Part shown: piece after piece, positions 10,483-21,790 of the stretch
How the letters are laid out: every line of letters begins with the position of its first letter
Position numbering within the stretch: the first letter of the stretch is position 1
Made by a program: the position numbers and the translations under genes
The notes under the pieces: generated by a model
What the model was told of the DNA's origin: nothing
Database searches by the model: none
Seen by the model: the letters and a program-made list of their open reading frames with translations, nothing else
From: Diphasiastrum complanatum
Lineage: Eukaryota > Streptophyta > Lycopodiopsida > Lycopodiales > Lycopodiaceae
Assembly: GCA_029204225.1 (NCBI GenBank)
Contig: CM055093.1
Span: 29,833,777-29,897,776 of the forward strand
DNA: 64,000 nt
Direction of reading: 5' to 3'

Positions 10483-10831
10483 GGGGAAGGCCCTTGCCCC
10501 AAAATCTTATTGGCTAATATTCACAATGATCCTAACCATTCATCTTGGACTCAACTTGATCCAAGGGTCCACAAAAAGTACATTAGTATTCACAAGATTC
10601 ATGTGAGTCCAAAGTTGGACCCAACTCTAAAAAAATAAACTTCTAAGTTTAAAATAATTTTGGGCCTCAAGTTGTATTTTAATTACAAAGGGCCCAAGTC
10701 CATTATTTCTATTTACATTCACCTTGCGTGCTCCTTGGATCATGGACTTATACGCGCAGGAAGCCATGCCCTCACAACACATTTATTGACTCACTTTCTT
10801 TATTCGCTCTATGTTGGGAATATCTCCAACA

Positions 10832-11240
10832 ATTTCTCGGGATTTATAGATATACCAAAGCTTTGACACTGAATGTATATTTTCTCAAGTACAACTAAAT
10901 GTCGAGATGATTCAGAGTGAACTCCTAGGTCATCTAAGTAGACTTCTAGATGTCTCCTATCAGGTCCATAAAGGCTGCTTGCATGACACGTTGGAAGGTA
11001 CTAGGAGCATTACACAGTCCAAAGGGCATCAGCTTCCAACAAAACATCCTCCATTCTCGTGGCAAAAGCAGTTTTGTGTTGATCTTCAAGTGTTATTTCT
11101 ATCATATTATAACCGCTAAAGCTGTCTAAGAAGGAATAAGCTTTTCTAGTGTATTTCCACAACACATGGAAGGGCAAAGTGACATTGGCTTGGAGTAGGT
11201 CACCCCATACTTTAGTGCCTTCTATCGCAGAATTTTAAGG
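10832..11240 (-). pseudogene. reverse transcriptase remnant of gypsy element A2
   Basis: Minus-strand frames carry LMPFGLCNAPSTFQRVM, then an intact YLDD (codons at 10,930-10,941, context EVYLDDLGVHSES) and end QSFGISINPEK exactly where the LTR of element A starts. The frame shifts at least twice. It is the older host element into which A inserted. The upstream part of RT and the protease are missing, so the fragment joins the gag-pol spacer directly. Confidence 0.78.
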
Positions 11241-11389
11241 AGTGGTTTGTACGGATTGTGGAGTAAGGTGTGTCTCATTATCAATGTCTTGCAGTTGTTT
11301 TTTAAACTCATCTTGGAGTTTGATTTGCTCAATGGGATTGGGAGTTTGATTTGCTGGATCATCTATTCATTTATCCGGTTTTCGGCTGG

Positions 11390-12110
11390 CTACTCTCTAA
11401 GCTCTAGTCATGGCCATAGTTGGCAAGGTCTCGACCTGAAACTGAACAAACTGAGACATAAGGTTTAGGTCGATTTGGGAAGTCTTTCGTGTGGTGCTCG
11501 ATTCCACAGTTATCACATAGGGGTGGAAATTTGAGCTTATCAGGGCAACGGATGCTAGGATGTCTACCAGCACAAACAAAATAATCTCTCAAGGCAGGCA
11601 TGGGTTGCGCCGCATAACTTACTTGTGGAGATGCATAGTATGGCTGGTTTGGATCGTAAGTGATGCAGTGGCATCATATTGGTATGTCGGGTCCACTTGG
11701 TAACTAGCATCTTGGGTTTCTTCAACGTAATATGTAGTTGGATCAACATAGTGAGCACGTGCTTGTGGTCAAGGTTGATTCACCACATAAGATTGTCTAG
11801 GCGAATACTGCTGTGGGCCTGAAGGTCTTGGCTGAAATTGTTTTGGTCATTGATAAGTCTATTGGGAATTGTAAGGTGGTGGACTAGGGGGACGGTATTT
11901 TCGATACATTGGTATTGCATTTTGCGAGAAATATGTTTTCACACTCGTTGGCAATATGGTTTTGAAAATAGATAGGGCACCATACATTCTCTCGGAAAGG
12001 ATAGGTCTTGTCAGGACTTTTTGGAAATTAGTTGTAAGCTTATCCATTTGGGCTTGCTGAGTTTTTTGCCAAGTAGCGATATGTTGTAGCAAATTGTGAA
12101 GAATTGCCAA
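11390..12110 (-). pseudogene. gag C-terminal part with double zinc knuckle, element A2
   Basis: Minus frames 11,859-12,110 and 11,404-11,780 encode a Q/P/Y-rich gag tail and a nucleocapsid. The nucleocapsid has two knuckles of unusual spacing C-x2-C-x3-H-x4-C: YFVCAGRHPSIRC (first C now Y) and CDNCGIEHHTKDF (last C now F). The inter-knuckle sequence CPDKLKFPPLC parallels CPNKGKFVPFC in element B at 38.8 kb, so the two are related. The mutated ligands show decay. Confidence 0.72.
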
Positions 12111-12774
12111 AAATTGGCAAATCTAGCTTGATCAAAAACCATGTAGAATAGTGTAAATTGTGTACACAAGTGGGTCCCGCACATGTGAGGCCATGATGCC
12201 ACATGGGAAACCCATCCTAATGTAGGTTAGGTCAAGTCAAGAGAGTTGGTCATGTCTATTTGGTGGTCATCCCTACTTTATAGGACCTACACCTAAGTTT
12301 AAGGTGAAAATTTGACCAACTAGCTACCTACCAAGCATAACTCTAGGAAATAGACTAGGGTTTCATTTTAGGTCAAGGAGAGTGAGTTAACTTCCTTATT
12401 ACATGCTGGAAATCCACCTAACTTCAAGAAGGAAGTCGAATTTGGTATGTATTCCCTCTCTCCATAGTGAGAAGATAGAAAATTTTTGGAGCTCATTGGC
12501 AATCTCAAGCTAGTTCACTATGTACATTGAGTTTTTGTGATCCAAATGAAACCAAATCAATTTCTACTTGTTTCTCAGGTTGAAGGCCGTACTAAAGACT
12601 GTAGTACACACGTGTGGTCTCGGATTTCAATGTTTATCAATGCTTTTGATTGTTAGTGCTTGTTGTTTGTCAAATTGCCAATCTAGATCAACTTTTTTGT
12701 GTCTAGTTTTTTGATAGATTGTTAAGCAGGCATCCAATCACTCTTGTGGATCTTTTGTAGATCCATTTATGGTC
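12111..12774 (+). other. possible solo LTR inserted in gag of A2
   Basis: This ~660-bp block separates the N- and C-terminal gag parts of A2, so it is probably an insertion. It has a TATA-like CTTTATAGGACC near 12,270 and the word CACACGTGTGG near 12,605. The block at 52,980-53,700 has a similar layout (ATTATAAAGGCACC, later CACACGTGTGAAG) and a similar left end (TCTAGCTTGA). Both may be solo LTRs of one family. Terminal TG/CA and target duplications could not be fixed. Confidence 0.3.
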
Positions 12775-13105
12775 CTAAAGTACAGTACTTTCACACAAAT
12801 TAGTGGAATTAGAACTGGAGGTGTGCTCAAGGTGTGAATCATTTTTAACATGAGCTTTCCCCTTGCGATCATGACAATCATAGTCATCATTGGATCCTTC
12901 ATTTTTAATAGCGTCATCCATTACTTCTTTCAGTTGGTCGTATGAGTCGGCTGATTTAAGTGCTCTTCTGATAGATTTAAGTAAGCCTACCAAAAAGAGT
13001 TTGATAGCCATTTTTTTGTGATTTTTTCATCAACGCATTCCAACTTGAGACTCTTAAAGCGCTCAATGTAGGTGCGTACAGATTCGATGTGTGCGAGTTT
13101 TGCAA
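12775..13105 (-). pseudogene. gag capsid N-terminal fragment, element A2
   Basis: Minus frame 12,775-13,011 (IKLFLVGLLKSIRRALKSAD) continues after a frameshift in a poly-A run into ESVRTYIERFKSLKLECVDE at 13,012-13,105. This is the typical plant gypsy capsid pattern (V..Y..RF..L......DE..... F..GL). With the nucleocapsid at 11.4 kb it gives a gag in the same orientation, interrupted by ~660 bp. Confidence 0.65.
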
Positions 13106-13405
13106 AGCAGTGCAAAAAGTTGTGCGAGTTCTATTTATGAAAAGAATTACTTAAAGTCACTTAGAATCACTTTTTTCTATCAGGATAAATTCGCACAGAG
13201 TATAGATGAGACGAAAATTTACTGAGGAGACTAAAATTAGCATGGGCAAATTTTGGTTCTTGTACTCAATATGTGTGCGAGTTTGGTTTGACAAAAATGA
13301 CATTGACTGCTCAAATTCAAACTTTTTTCATTGTAAGGAATTTGCACAGGTCATTAGGAACTCGTGCAACTGGTTTTTGAGCCATAATGACAGTGGGCGA
13401 GTTTT
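13087..13405. repeat. dispersed iterons GTGCGAGTTT / AACTCGCAC
   Basis: The word (G)TGCGAGTT or its complement or near-variants appears about seven times in ~320 bp, near 13,088, 13,120, 13,189, 13,268, 13,338, 13,361 and 13,393, in both orientations. The first lies within the gag fragment; the rest are in non-coding sequence at its 5' side. The meaning is unknown. Confidence 0.55.
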
Positions 13406-16139
13406 GTTATGAAGATTTTTTTTGAAAAAGTTTAATTTGAGTTCATGTTTTCTGACAAGGATAAGTAATTACACAATCCAAAGGCGAAGGCCTAGTGGGG
13501 CTCAAGCACCTACCACAAGGTATTCAATCACCAATGGGAACACAAGTAAGCATAGAGAAACGACACAAAGGTGTTTCTGTTAATTCAAAAGCTTGTACAA
13601 TTGTTGTTGAAGGCACTTATCCACTACCATATATGGTAAGAGTGGTGGGCCTATGCTCTAACATGCTTATGGGACGTCTAAGCTTAATGCTAATTAACTT
13701 GTAAAGTGCCCTCTCTAACAAATTACAACAAACGTGGAATTAAACTTAACTTGAACTTAGGAATTAAATCTTAAACTTAGACTTTCTAAGTTGACCATTA
13801 CAAATGATTGTTTGTAATAATTAAATTGAATTGTAAAAGGTCTAAGTATAAAGTTTTCCTAACCTTAATTTGCTTGTGGGCTTACAAAACACATGCCACC
13901 TTTATTTGAATTTACTTGTGGACTTACAAAACACATGCCACAATAAATTCCTATGTTGTGCTAACATAAGGGACAACAGAAAAGCTGACACCAACTCCAC
14001 TATTAAAATCCTATCTTAGTACGTTTTGGGTGCCTACTTGAACTTGGGAGTGATCACGGAACGCATTTTCTAAATGAAAGTGTCACTCACTTGTTGTCCT
14101 ACTATGTGGTTGTCCATAGGAAGGGTGTGATTTTTTAGCGAGCTTTTGGCAGTTTTGGCGAGCTTTTATAGCAATTTTGATGGGCATAATCCAAAACATG
14201 TGTTTAGGTCTAAAAGAGTATTCTATATGTACGGACATGACAATATGGACATTAAACTTAACACATATCTATGAAACTGTTATAAATGAACAAGAGATTA
14301 AGGACTTCAATCCTCACAAAAAAACAAATGAATTACAAATCTCTTTCGGTGTGAAAATATTGATTTACTTTCACCAACTTCTTCACTAAGGTTTATAAGT
14401 ATCAAAAATGAAAATCAATTTTCAAACTCAAAATAAATCCCAAATTAACCTTTGCTTCGAAAGCAGATGCATATTTTTTATCAGACAAAATTGCAGTTAA
14501 ACATAATGTGACAGTCTTTTAGAATGACAAATTCCTTAAATTGCATCACCAATGACGCTTTAGACATCATACATACTTCTTCACAGCAAGCTGATGATCG
14601 TCTCTATCAACACGAGAGAAGTCTAGTAATGCTTTCAAAACACTACATAAGTCTCAATCTCCATTATTGTTGAAGGAAAAAATTCCCTACTTGAAAAGAT
14701 TTGTTTTTCATTCAAACTCATCATACAATGTCAGTCTTCAAAAATAAAACTGGTGCAACCGTCTGCCGTAGATTCCCTCCATGATCCGACTCTGCACTAA
14801 TTCTATAGGAATTTATTTGACTGCTTTTGAATAGCTTTTAAGGAAAAAAAACCTAAGGGCATTATGAGGCTTGAAAGAGAAGTGACCTTAATTAACTGCC
14901 CACTATGAGATTTTAGTACATAAAGATCAAATTTTGAAAAAAATTACTCAGAGCCCATACAAGTATGACCTCACATAATCTTGGCAATGCTCAAGTTGCT
15001 CTAGGGATTTTCACTCAATGCTTTGCTCAACAGTGTGGGGGCTAAAATACAAGGCATAAGGGGCATTTTAATGAAGCCCGAGAGAATTTAGGAAAGAATC
15101 ACCTTGCATGGAAGGGGCCTGTGCACATGATGATTTCAGTAATCAATTTTGTTTTAAAAAAATCAATCGGCCTTGGAAAAAGGTATTCTGTTGTGGCTGT
15201 AGAATTATTGTACTTTCTTTCTATTATGTTGTTCATAAGCGGTGAAAATGCGAAATTCTAGTGATATTTAGGGCTCAAATCACTTGCTTTATTGCACTTT
15301 GCACCATTTTTTTGCTAATCATTTGTATGGTGTATGCTCTACTGGAGTTTCTTGTTGCTCTGCATTTTACGAACGCAAAAATCTTTTTTGGATTATTTGT
15401 GCCTAGTTGCCACCTCATGTTTCATCAACAAGTGAGGTATAGCAAGAAAGCGCAATTTCAAATCTCGTCTTGTGAGACACTATCAGTAGCTTTAAAGGTT
15501 GCAGATGTCCATTGATGAATGAGGATGTTCTTTGTGATGGCCTTCTATGAAATGTCATGAAGCAACGTTGATATTAATGGTTTTGGCATAAACTTTAAAA
15601 GTTGAGTGACAGGAAGGTGTCGTTGTGAGGTGTGTTATGAGCCTGTCCCATTAGTTAATTATCAAACTCAAACCAACTAGTTTAAATGGCTTTCTATGCA
15701 TGAATCAATGATACACTTCATGTACAAGCACTGGTAAACTTTAAAGAGAAATTAGGATTTGTGATTCTGGATATTGAACAGGAATATTGAGAGAACCCTA
15801 GATTTTAGATATTGAATAGGAATATTAGGAAAACCTCAGAATTGAGGAGAAAGATCGATGAAGAGAGCAGTGTTGGAGAGACACTTGTACCTTTTCCAGA
15901 AAAGTGATAGCATGTATTCAACGTAGATTGTAAATTTAGACTGACTAGCATGTATAATAATCTCATGCAGAGAACTGCATTAGGAAGAGGATTTCAATTT
16001 ATGACTCTTTTTGTAACTTACCATGTGTCGAGAGACGATGCACAAGGGTTTGGACAATTTGACCTCAACAAATATCTCGAACTGCCCATCTGACATAAAG
16101 GCCAAGTTAAAAACTAAAAAATAGATTCAATATGTATGG
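13406..16139. other. spacer without recognised genes
   Basis: Only short, unsupported reading frames occur. Near 14,135-14,185 the words AGCGAGCTTTTGG and GGCGAGCTTTTAT occur and resemble, inverted, the sequence at 25,285-25,345. A repeated phrase about tabs of ACAAAACACATGCCAC occurs twice at 13,880-13,945. Confidence 0.5.
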
Positions 16140-17775
16140 TTTAGAGTATTGAAAATTCCGAACTTAGGGTATCACAAATTCTGGGCATCAAAAAATTTTG
16201 GTCATAAAAAATTTCGAATTCTGGATATCGAAAATTTTGGGCTTAGGGTAGCAAAAATTTTGAATACTAGGTATCAAAACTTCTGGGCTTAGGGTATCGA
16301 AATTTTTTTTGAGAGGACCCCGTATTGAAAACTTCTGATTTTTTGTATCGAAAAATTCAGATCTAGGTATCAAAAACTCTGGGCATCGAAAAATTCTGGT
16401 TATCAAAAATTTCGAATTTTGGAGAGTATCCAACATTGCTAGGTATTGAAAATTTTGAGAAATTCTTCGAGTCAATCTCGTATTGAAAACTTTTGATTTT
16501 TTGTATCGAAAAATTTCGAACTCTTGGAATTTGAAAATTTTTCAAAAATTACTAGGAATCGTAAAAGTTCCCTTGGTTTAGGGTATCGAAAATTCCAGAC
16601 TTAGAATATAAAAAATTATGGGTATCAAAAAATTCTTGTTATCGAAAATTTCAAATTCAGGATATCGAAAATTCTAGGCTTAGGGTTTCAAAAAAAATTT
16701 GTTATCGAAAATTTCGGATTCTAGATATCAAAAACTTTGGGCTTAGGGTATAAAAAAATTCTAGGTATTGAAAATTCTGAATATTGGGTATCAAAAATTT
16801 TGGACTTAGAGTATCAAAAATTTTCAAAATGACCTCGTATTGAAAATTTCTGAGTTTTGATATCGAAAAATTCAGATCTAGGTATCAAAAATTCTGGGCA
16901 TTGAAAAATTCTGGTTATCAAAAATTTCGAATTCTGGATATCAAAAATTCTGGGCTTAGGGTATCCAATATTGCTGGGTATCGAAAATTCTGAAAAATTC
17001 TCCGAGTCGATCTCATATTGAAAACTTCTGATTTTTTGTATCAAAAAATTTCGAACTCTGAATATCGCAAAATTTTTGAAAATTTCTGGAAATGGTAAAA
17101 GTTAAAAAAAAAATCTGGATTTGGGGTATCAAAAATTCTGGGTATTGAAAAATTCTTGTTATCGAAAATTTCAAATTTTGGATATTAAAAATTCTGAACT
17201 TAGGGGTTCGAAAATTTCTGGTTATTGAAAATTTCAGATTCTGGATATAAAAAATTCTGGACTTAGGGTATCAAAAATTTCTAGGTATCGAAAATTTCGA
17301 CTATTGGGTATCAAAATTTTTTCGAAACTACCTCGATTAAAACCTTTTGATTTTTGGTATCGAAAAATTCAAATCTAGGTATCAAAAATTTTAGGCATCG
17401 AAAAATACTGGTTATCAAAAATTCCGAATTTTGGATATCGAAAATTCTGAATTTAGGATATCCAACATTGTTGGATATCGAAAATTTTGAAAAATTCTCT
17501 GAGTCGATCCGTATTGAAAACTTCTTATTTTGGGTATCGAAAAATTCCAAACTCTGGATATCGAAAAAATTTCAAAAATTTTCGGGAATCATAAAAGTTC
17601 TAAAAAATATCGGATTTTGGGTATCAAAAATTTTGGACTTAGGGTATCGAAAATTCTGGGCTTAGGGTTTCAAATCGAAAATTTTGAATTCTGGATATTG
17701 AAAATTTTGGGCTTAGAGTTTCAAAAAATTTTGATAATCGAAAATTTCAAATTCGTATCAAAAATTCTGGGTTGT
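16140..17775. repeat. AT-rich satellite with ~500-bp higher-order unit
   Basis: The region is built from a degenerate ~12-20-bp motif, GGGTATCAAAAATTCTGG or TATCGAAAATTTCGAATTC. Above this, a longer pattern recurs three times: blocks starting near 16,316, 16,831 and 17,329 share, in order, CTCGTATTG, AAAAATTCAGATCTAGG, GTATCCAACATTGC and GAGTCGATC. This gives a higher-order period of about 500-515 bp. Isoleucine/phenylalanine/serine-rich ORFs on both strands are only translations of the repeat. Confidence 0.85.
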
Positions 17776-18130
17776 AAAGCCTGAGTCAACAATATACAAG
17801 ACAAGGCTAGTTTCTTATTGCCATTGTAGTGAACATTATCCATCTACGAAGGACTGGTGACAGAAGACATTCTTTGCTATAACTAGCTCTTCTGCGCTTA
17901 CATCTTCTACTGGAACTACTCAAACAACGCTGGGAGCTAAAGATCGCTTCTTTTAAATCGTGAAGCTGAAGGACAGCCTTCCTCCTAAAGGACAAAGCAT
18001 GAGCCTACAACTATGGCTCAATATACACAAGTTACTCAGGCTTGTCACAATACCTCCAAACATTTTTCTACGATCGTCTTTCTGTTGTTTCTAAATCAGA
18101 TTGCAAGGCACAGTGGAGAAAGAAGAGGGT
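17776..18130. other. spacer, nothing recognised
   Basis: Short sequence between the satellite and the palindrome array. No coding or structural signal was seen. Confidence 0.6.
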
Positions 18131-18133
18131 GGG

Positions 18134-18600
18134 GACAGCTCCTGACCATCAGCGTTGGTGCTGATGGTCTGGTGCTATCATTTTTTCTAGCTTTTCTTCG
18201 GACTTTATAAAACCATGAAACAAAAATGACAGTTCTAGACCAGCATTGATGGCCTGGAGCTGTCAATGTTTCTTCAATTTCATACACAATACCATAAACA
18301 AGCAAAGAAACTTAAACACAGTTGACAATGAAAATAAAACTGGTAGATCTGGACCATTAGTGCCAGCGTTGATGGTCCGGAGCTGCCATTTTTTTCATTG
18401 TCAACTGTGTTTGTCAAAAACAAACTCACAAATGAAAGAAAAAATGGCAGCTTCGGACATCAGCGCCAACGCTGATAGTCCGGAGCTGCCACTTTTTTTA
18501 ATTGTCAACTGTGTTTGTCAAAAACAAGCTCACAAACGAAAGAGAAAAATGGCAGCTCCGGACCATCAGCGCCAACGCTAATGGTCTGGAGCTGTCATTT
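18134..18600. repeat. array of five hairpin-forming palindromes
   Basis: Five imperfect palindromes of ~40-48 bp begin at 18,134, 18,227, 18,342, 18,445 and 18,550 (spacing 93-115 bp). The consensus arm is GGCAGCTCCGGACCATCAGC, with its complement after a 4-6-base loop. Around the third copy the symmetry extends further (ACACAGTTGACAATGAAAA left, complement right; 18,314-18,412), giving a hairpin of about 99 nt. The linkers also repeat (TTTGTCAAAAACAA, CTCACAAA-GAAAG). Confidence 0.85.
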
Positions 18601-18714
18601 TTTCACAAGATTTGTTTGCTACCAAAAATTTTGGTATATTTGTACATTCATCATCTGCTTGTATAAGCTTACCCACACTGTGCCGCTCCTTGGTTGCTCA
18701 TTGGTCTATATTTG

Positions 18715-18815
18715 TCTGCTCGATGGTCGCTCCCTCAAGAAATCGCTCCTCTCCTTTGCTCTTCGCTCCTTAACTCCTCTTCGCTCTTCTGCTCTCCTCT
18801 TGGCTCCTCTTCTTT
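18715..18815. repeat. GCTCCT/CGCTCTTC simple-sequence stretch
   Basis: Locally iterated GCTCCTCT, GCTCTTCGCTC and similar pyrimidine-rich words. Two TTTAGGG-like units follow at about 18,834-18,850, too few to be telomeric. Confidence 0.6.
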
Positions 18816-18850
18816 GCACTTTTTGTATACAAAGTTAGGGTTTAGGGTTC

Positions 18851-19693
18851 GAATTTGGATTTAGGTGATGAAGTAGTACCTGTCTAGCCGGAAGACAACC
18901 CTCGCAATTACTACTCACAACTCATCCATTTATGTACATTGGATTTCAATAACTGCTTGAGTCATGCCTTAGAGTTAACCCAAGTGTAAAGTCCTCTCCT
19001 TCAACTAACACATGTAACTGTTGTAATGGAGACATGCCACATCTCTTTTAGGACAATAAAATCCCTTATCACTTTCTAGATGTTCTATAGATATGAAAAC
19101 AAAGAATAGCTATATTATTTGACAGCGCCCCTACACAAATTTAAAGGAAAAGTAAAAACAATTCTTTATTTTTTTTTCAAGCGTGCAAACCAACTGAATG
19201 TGGATCTCCTACAAGTTGTTAGTCATATATTAGTTTGAATGCCCTTAGTGGATATACTTCAAAGTTGTCTGATATAGATAACTCATTTATATTTAGTCAT
19301 AAATACCAATCCAACTACCTCATAATATAACTTATACAAATATAAGCTCATATTTAACTAATATAGGCAATATAACAATATAATTATACAATATTAATAG
19401 CTACAAAGTAAAGTATATACAATGGTGACTGAATGTTGGGTGGCCAATTATGATATTTAAGCATGCCTCCTAGAGCACCTCACCAAGGGGCCATTGGATT
19501 CTATGGTAGCCATGATGCATTAAATTAGCCGTAATTTACTAAGGGACATGTGTCTGCATGCCGAGTGAGTCTTTCCAGCACTGTTCTATTTTTTCTCATT
19601 ACATGATTCACCTCCATCCTTGCAACTCACTTCTCATCCTTCTCATCCTTTCAACTCTCTATCTGCATCTGTCTGCAAGACATTTTTTAATCT
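18851..19693. other. AT-rich spacer left of the transposase-like gene
   Basis: No coding signal. It may hold the upstream region or terminal sequence of the transposase-like gene, but no terminal inverted repeat could be matched by eye. Confidence 0.5.
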
Positions 19694-20790
19694 TTGGTGA
19701 GTAGCTCAAATTATCTCTCTGAATTCGTCATTGCAGTTATAGGAACCATCAGTGAGGAGGCAAGCATGGAAGCGAGATTGACTTTTGAAGGAATGACAAC
19801 CGATCCAGTCATAGTACCCCTTGTAAATGGGAGAGGAGTAGTGATCCACAAGTCATTGGAGGTAATAGCCCCGAACACTCATAAATTGCACTCTGTGTTA
19901 GCCATTGTGCTCACAGAATATGGCGATGAACTTCGACTGCCAGTAGACATGCTAAATGATTTGGATGGTGAGATTATATATCTTTTGGATTCCAGCATTT
20001 CCTCATGTTACATCATTGAGTTGATATACAAGCAACAAGCAGAAACTGTGGATAAAGAAAAAGGTATATATCGAAATCTATTGTCATATACTTCATTTCT
20101 TTCCAAAGAAACAAAGAAGAATAGTCCATCATATTCTAATGAAGGCTTTGTCAATACTGAAAGAAGTGTCATTCCACTAATTTGGAGAAACCAAGTCCAA
20201 GCATTTTGAAAAGGCTGCTAGTTAACGCAACCTCTCGTTATACGGTTGATGAGCTTCCACAAGAGTTCAATGGAAATGTTGTCTTTGAGCTCCCACCAAC
20301 TTTTGGTACAAAAATGACCATGATGGATGGGAGGGAGCATAAATATGATGGTCACATATGAGCCAAACCAGTAACTACCAATGTATCTTTTGAGGGCAAT
20401 GTTAGACTGTCATATTATGGTGGAGTTTTTGAGTGCATGAATATTGCTTGCCCAAGATATATCAACAGTGGAATCAAGAACAAAACATGTTTCAAAGGTA
20501 CACTGTTGAGGAGGTGTGACTTCGGGCTAACCACATAGGGTGAAGGACCATTACTGTGTTTTTTTGCAGAAGACTTGTTGTTTGCATTGGTGCATGTTCA
20601 TGTCTGGCATACTATGTAATACCAACAGACACAAATGTCACGAGACTAATGTTGCATGTAGGAAACCACAAGCATGATGTCCAACCCGGCTCGTCCAAAC
20701 GAGATGAAGATTGCAAAGCAACTAATAACAACATCCATAACAAGAAGAAAAGCAGATTGTGGCTATAAACTGAAGGATATGAAGTTGGCC
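19694..20790 (+). pseudogene. N-terminal part of a transposase-like protein with a Cys-rich domain
   Basis: Frame 19,694-20,209 (171 residues) is followed after a frameshift by YTVDELPQEFNGNVVFELPP, then ECMNIACPRYINSGIKNKTC, then (another shift) a segment ending RLMLHVGNHKHDVQPGS. Spaced cysteines (C..C...C near 20,440-20,590) and the closing TR..LHVG.H.H.V pattern look like the zinc-binding N-terminal region of a MULE-like transposase family I associate with lower land plants. Several stops and shifts make it a pseudogene. It pairs with the parts at 20,990-21,790 and 24,142-24,591. Confidence 0.5.
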
Positions 20791-20989
20791 AGTTTATTGG
20801 AAGTTCTTGCACCATTGGTAGATAACGGGAGGTAAAACAATTTGGCATGAAATTAGTATTGGTGTACATTTTGTTGGTTTTTTGTGTTTCATGTCAATGG
20901 AAATTGTCATCAACTAGTTTTTGTACTGCCTGCCATTGTAGATTTCGTAGAATTGTATCTTCTGCAAGGGGGATGTGAAACTCTGTTGG

Positions 20990-21790
20990 CGACTCCATCG
21001 ATCAAATTTTTTATCTAAAAAGAGACTGTAAATATGATTTCTTTCAAGGAAGCAAATAATTTGAGCAATGTTTGTCTGGCGATAGATGCTACCTATTCAA
21101 AATGTCATCCTCTGGACTAGCATCTGGAGTCAATCTAGTGAATCGAATGAGAAGGACCGAAAACGATGACCTGAGGAGGTCCTGGATACAATTTGACCAT
21201 ACAAGGTGCGTTCATAATTGGACAACCATGGCATGCCATGTATACGACCCTAGGTTATAAATAATCTCCATCCATTTTCAAAGTGGAGAAAAAAATTAGA
21301 TATCCATAGTTGAACTCTGATTACCTTAAGTAACAATCGTTTCTTTGCATTGGTGCAACATCCAAGGACTTTTGACAGTAGCCACTTGAGAAATGGAAGA
21401 GGAGAATACAAAATCGCAAGTACTTTTTTGGGAGATGCTCAACTCCGTCATGGTTCGAAATGGTTTTGATAAAGTGAACTTTCATGGATTCATGTCAGGC
21501 CCAAGCCAACTGGAGGGTAGTGCGCACCATTTTTAACGAGGGGATCCGAAAATAAGATGGAACAACATGAAAGATCATGTCAATTTCATTGGAAACAGAG
21601 TCTTTAGATTCACACGACTAAATATGTTCTGAAGGAGTTTCAATCAGACCATGCACAAATGTGCGAAGATTGGCATCTGGCTGAAACGAGGGACGATGCA
21701 GTTGATCAGTTCAGGATTATCTCACAATGGTGGCGAACCGGCAAGGTTAGAGACACTGATATACCTGCAATGGGGAAATTGAACTTGTAG
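20990..21790 (+). pseudogene. central, transposase-like core remnant
   Basis: Frames contain NVCLAIDATYSK near 21,070, WTTMACHVYDPRL at 21,220-21,260, DKVNFHGFMSGPSQLEG near 21,470 and, after shifts, ERSCQFHWKQSL and DHAQMCEDWHLAETRDDAVD at 21,570-21,710. The aspartate in LAIDATY and the order ACH-D, F.GFM, R.C.FHW...SL fit an RNase H-fold transposase core as I recall it from MULE-like proteins of mosses and lycophytes. At least four frameshifts or stops occur. 21,791-22,512 has no recognised feature. Confidence 0.5.

Larger units (their letters stand above)
6207..10831 (-). mobile_element. Ty3/gypsy retrotransposon A (non-chromodomain), 3'-truncated
   Basis: In minus orientation the order is 5' LTR (to 10,831), PBS, repeat-bearing leader, a short ORF, RT, RNase H, integrase, ending at 6,207. 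The PBS class (TGGCGCCGTTG...), the RT wording YKVMPFGLCNAPSTFQRVM and the absence of a chromodomain point to the Tat/Athila branch rather than chromoviruses. No gag zinc knuckle or protease was found in it, and the 3' LTR is missing. It is inserted into the RT of the related element A2, just after an INPEK motif, at 10,831/10,832. Frameshifts and stops throughout show it is dead. Confidence 0.8.
9980..10831 (-). repeat. 5' LTR of element A
   Basis: The start on the minus strand is TGTTGGAGATATTCCC at 10,831. The inner end abuts the PBS near 9,980-9,985, where the expected CA terminus is not clear. The LTR holds a TATA-like box at 10,468-10,482 and a TC microsatellite (GA on plus) at 10,200-10,251. 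Its first ~150 bp match the plus-strand LTR fragment at 51,086, sharing GTGAGGGC, AAGTCCAT and ACTTGGGCCCT in order. Confidence 0.75.

Noticed and set aside
12775-13011. Possible small host gene on minus
   Set aside because: Motif and extension into RTYIERFKSLKLE show it is a gypsy capsid fragment.
18834-18850. TTTAGGG-like units, considered as interstitial telomere
   Set aside because: Only about two units, within the range of chance in AT-rich plant DNA.
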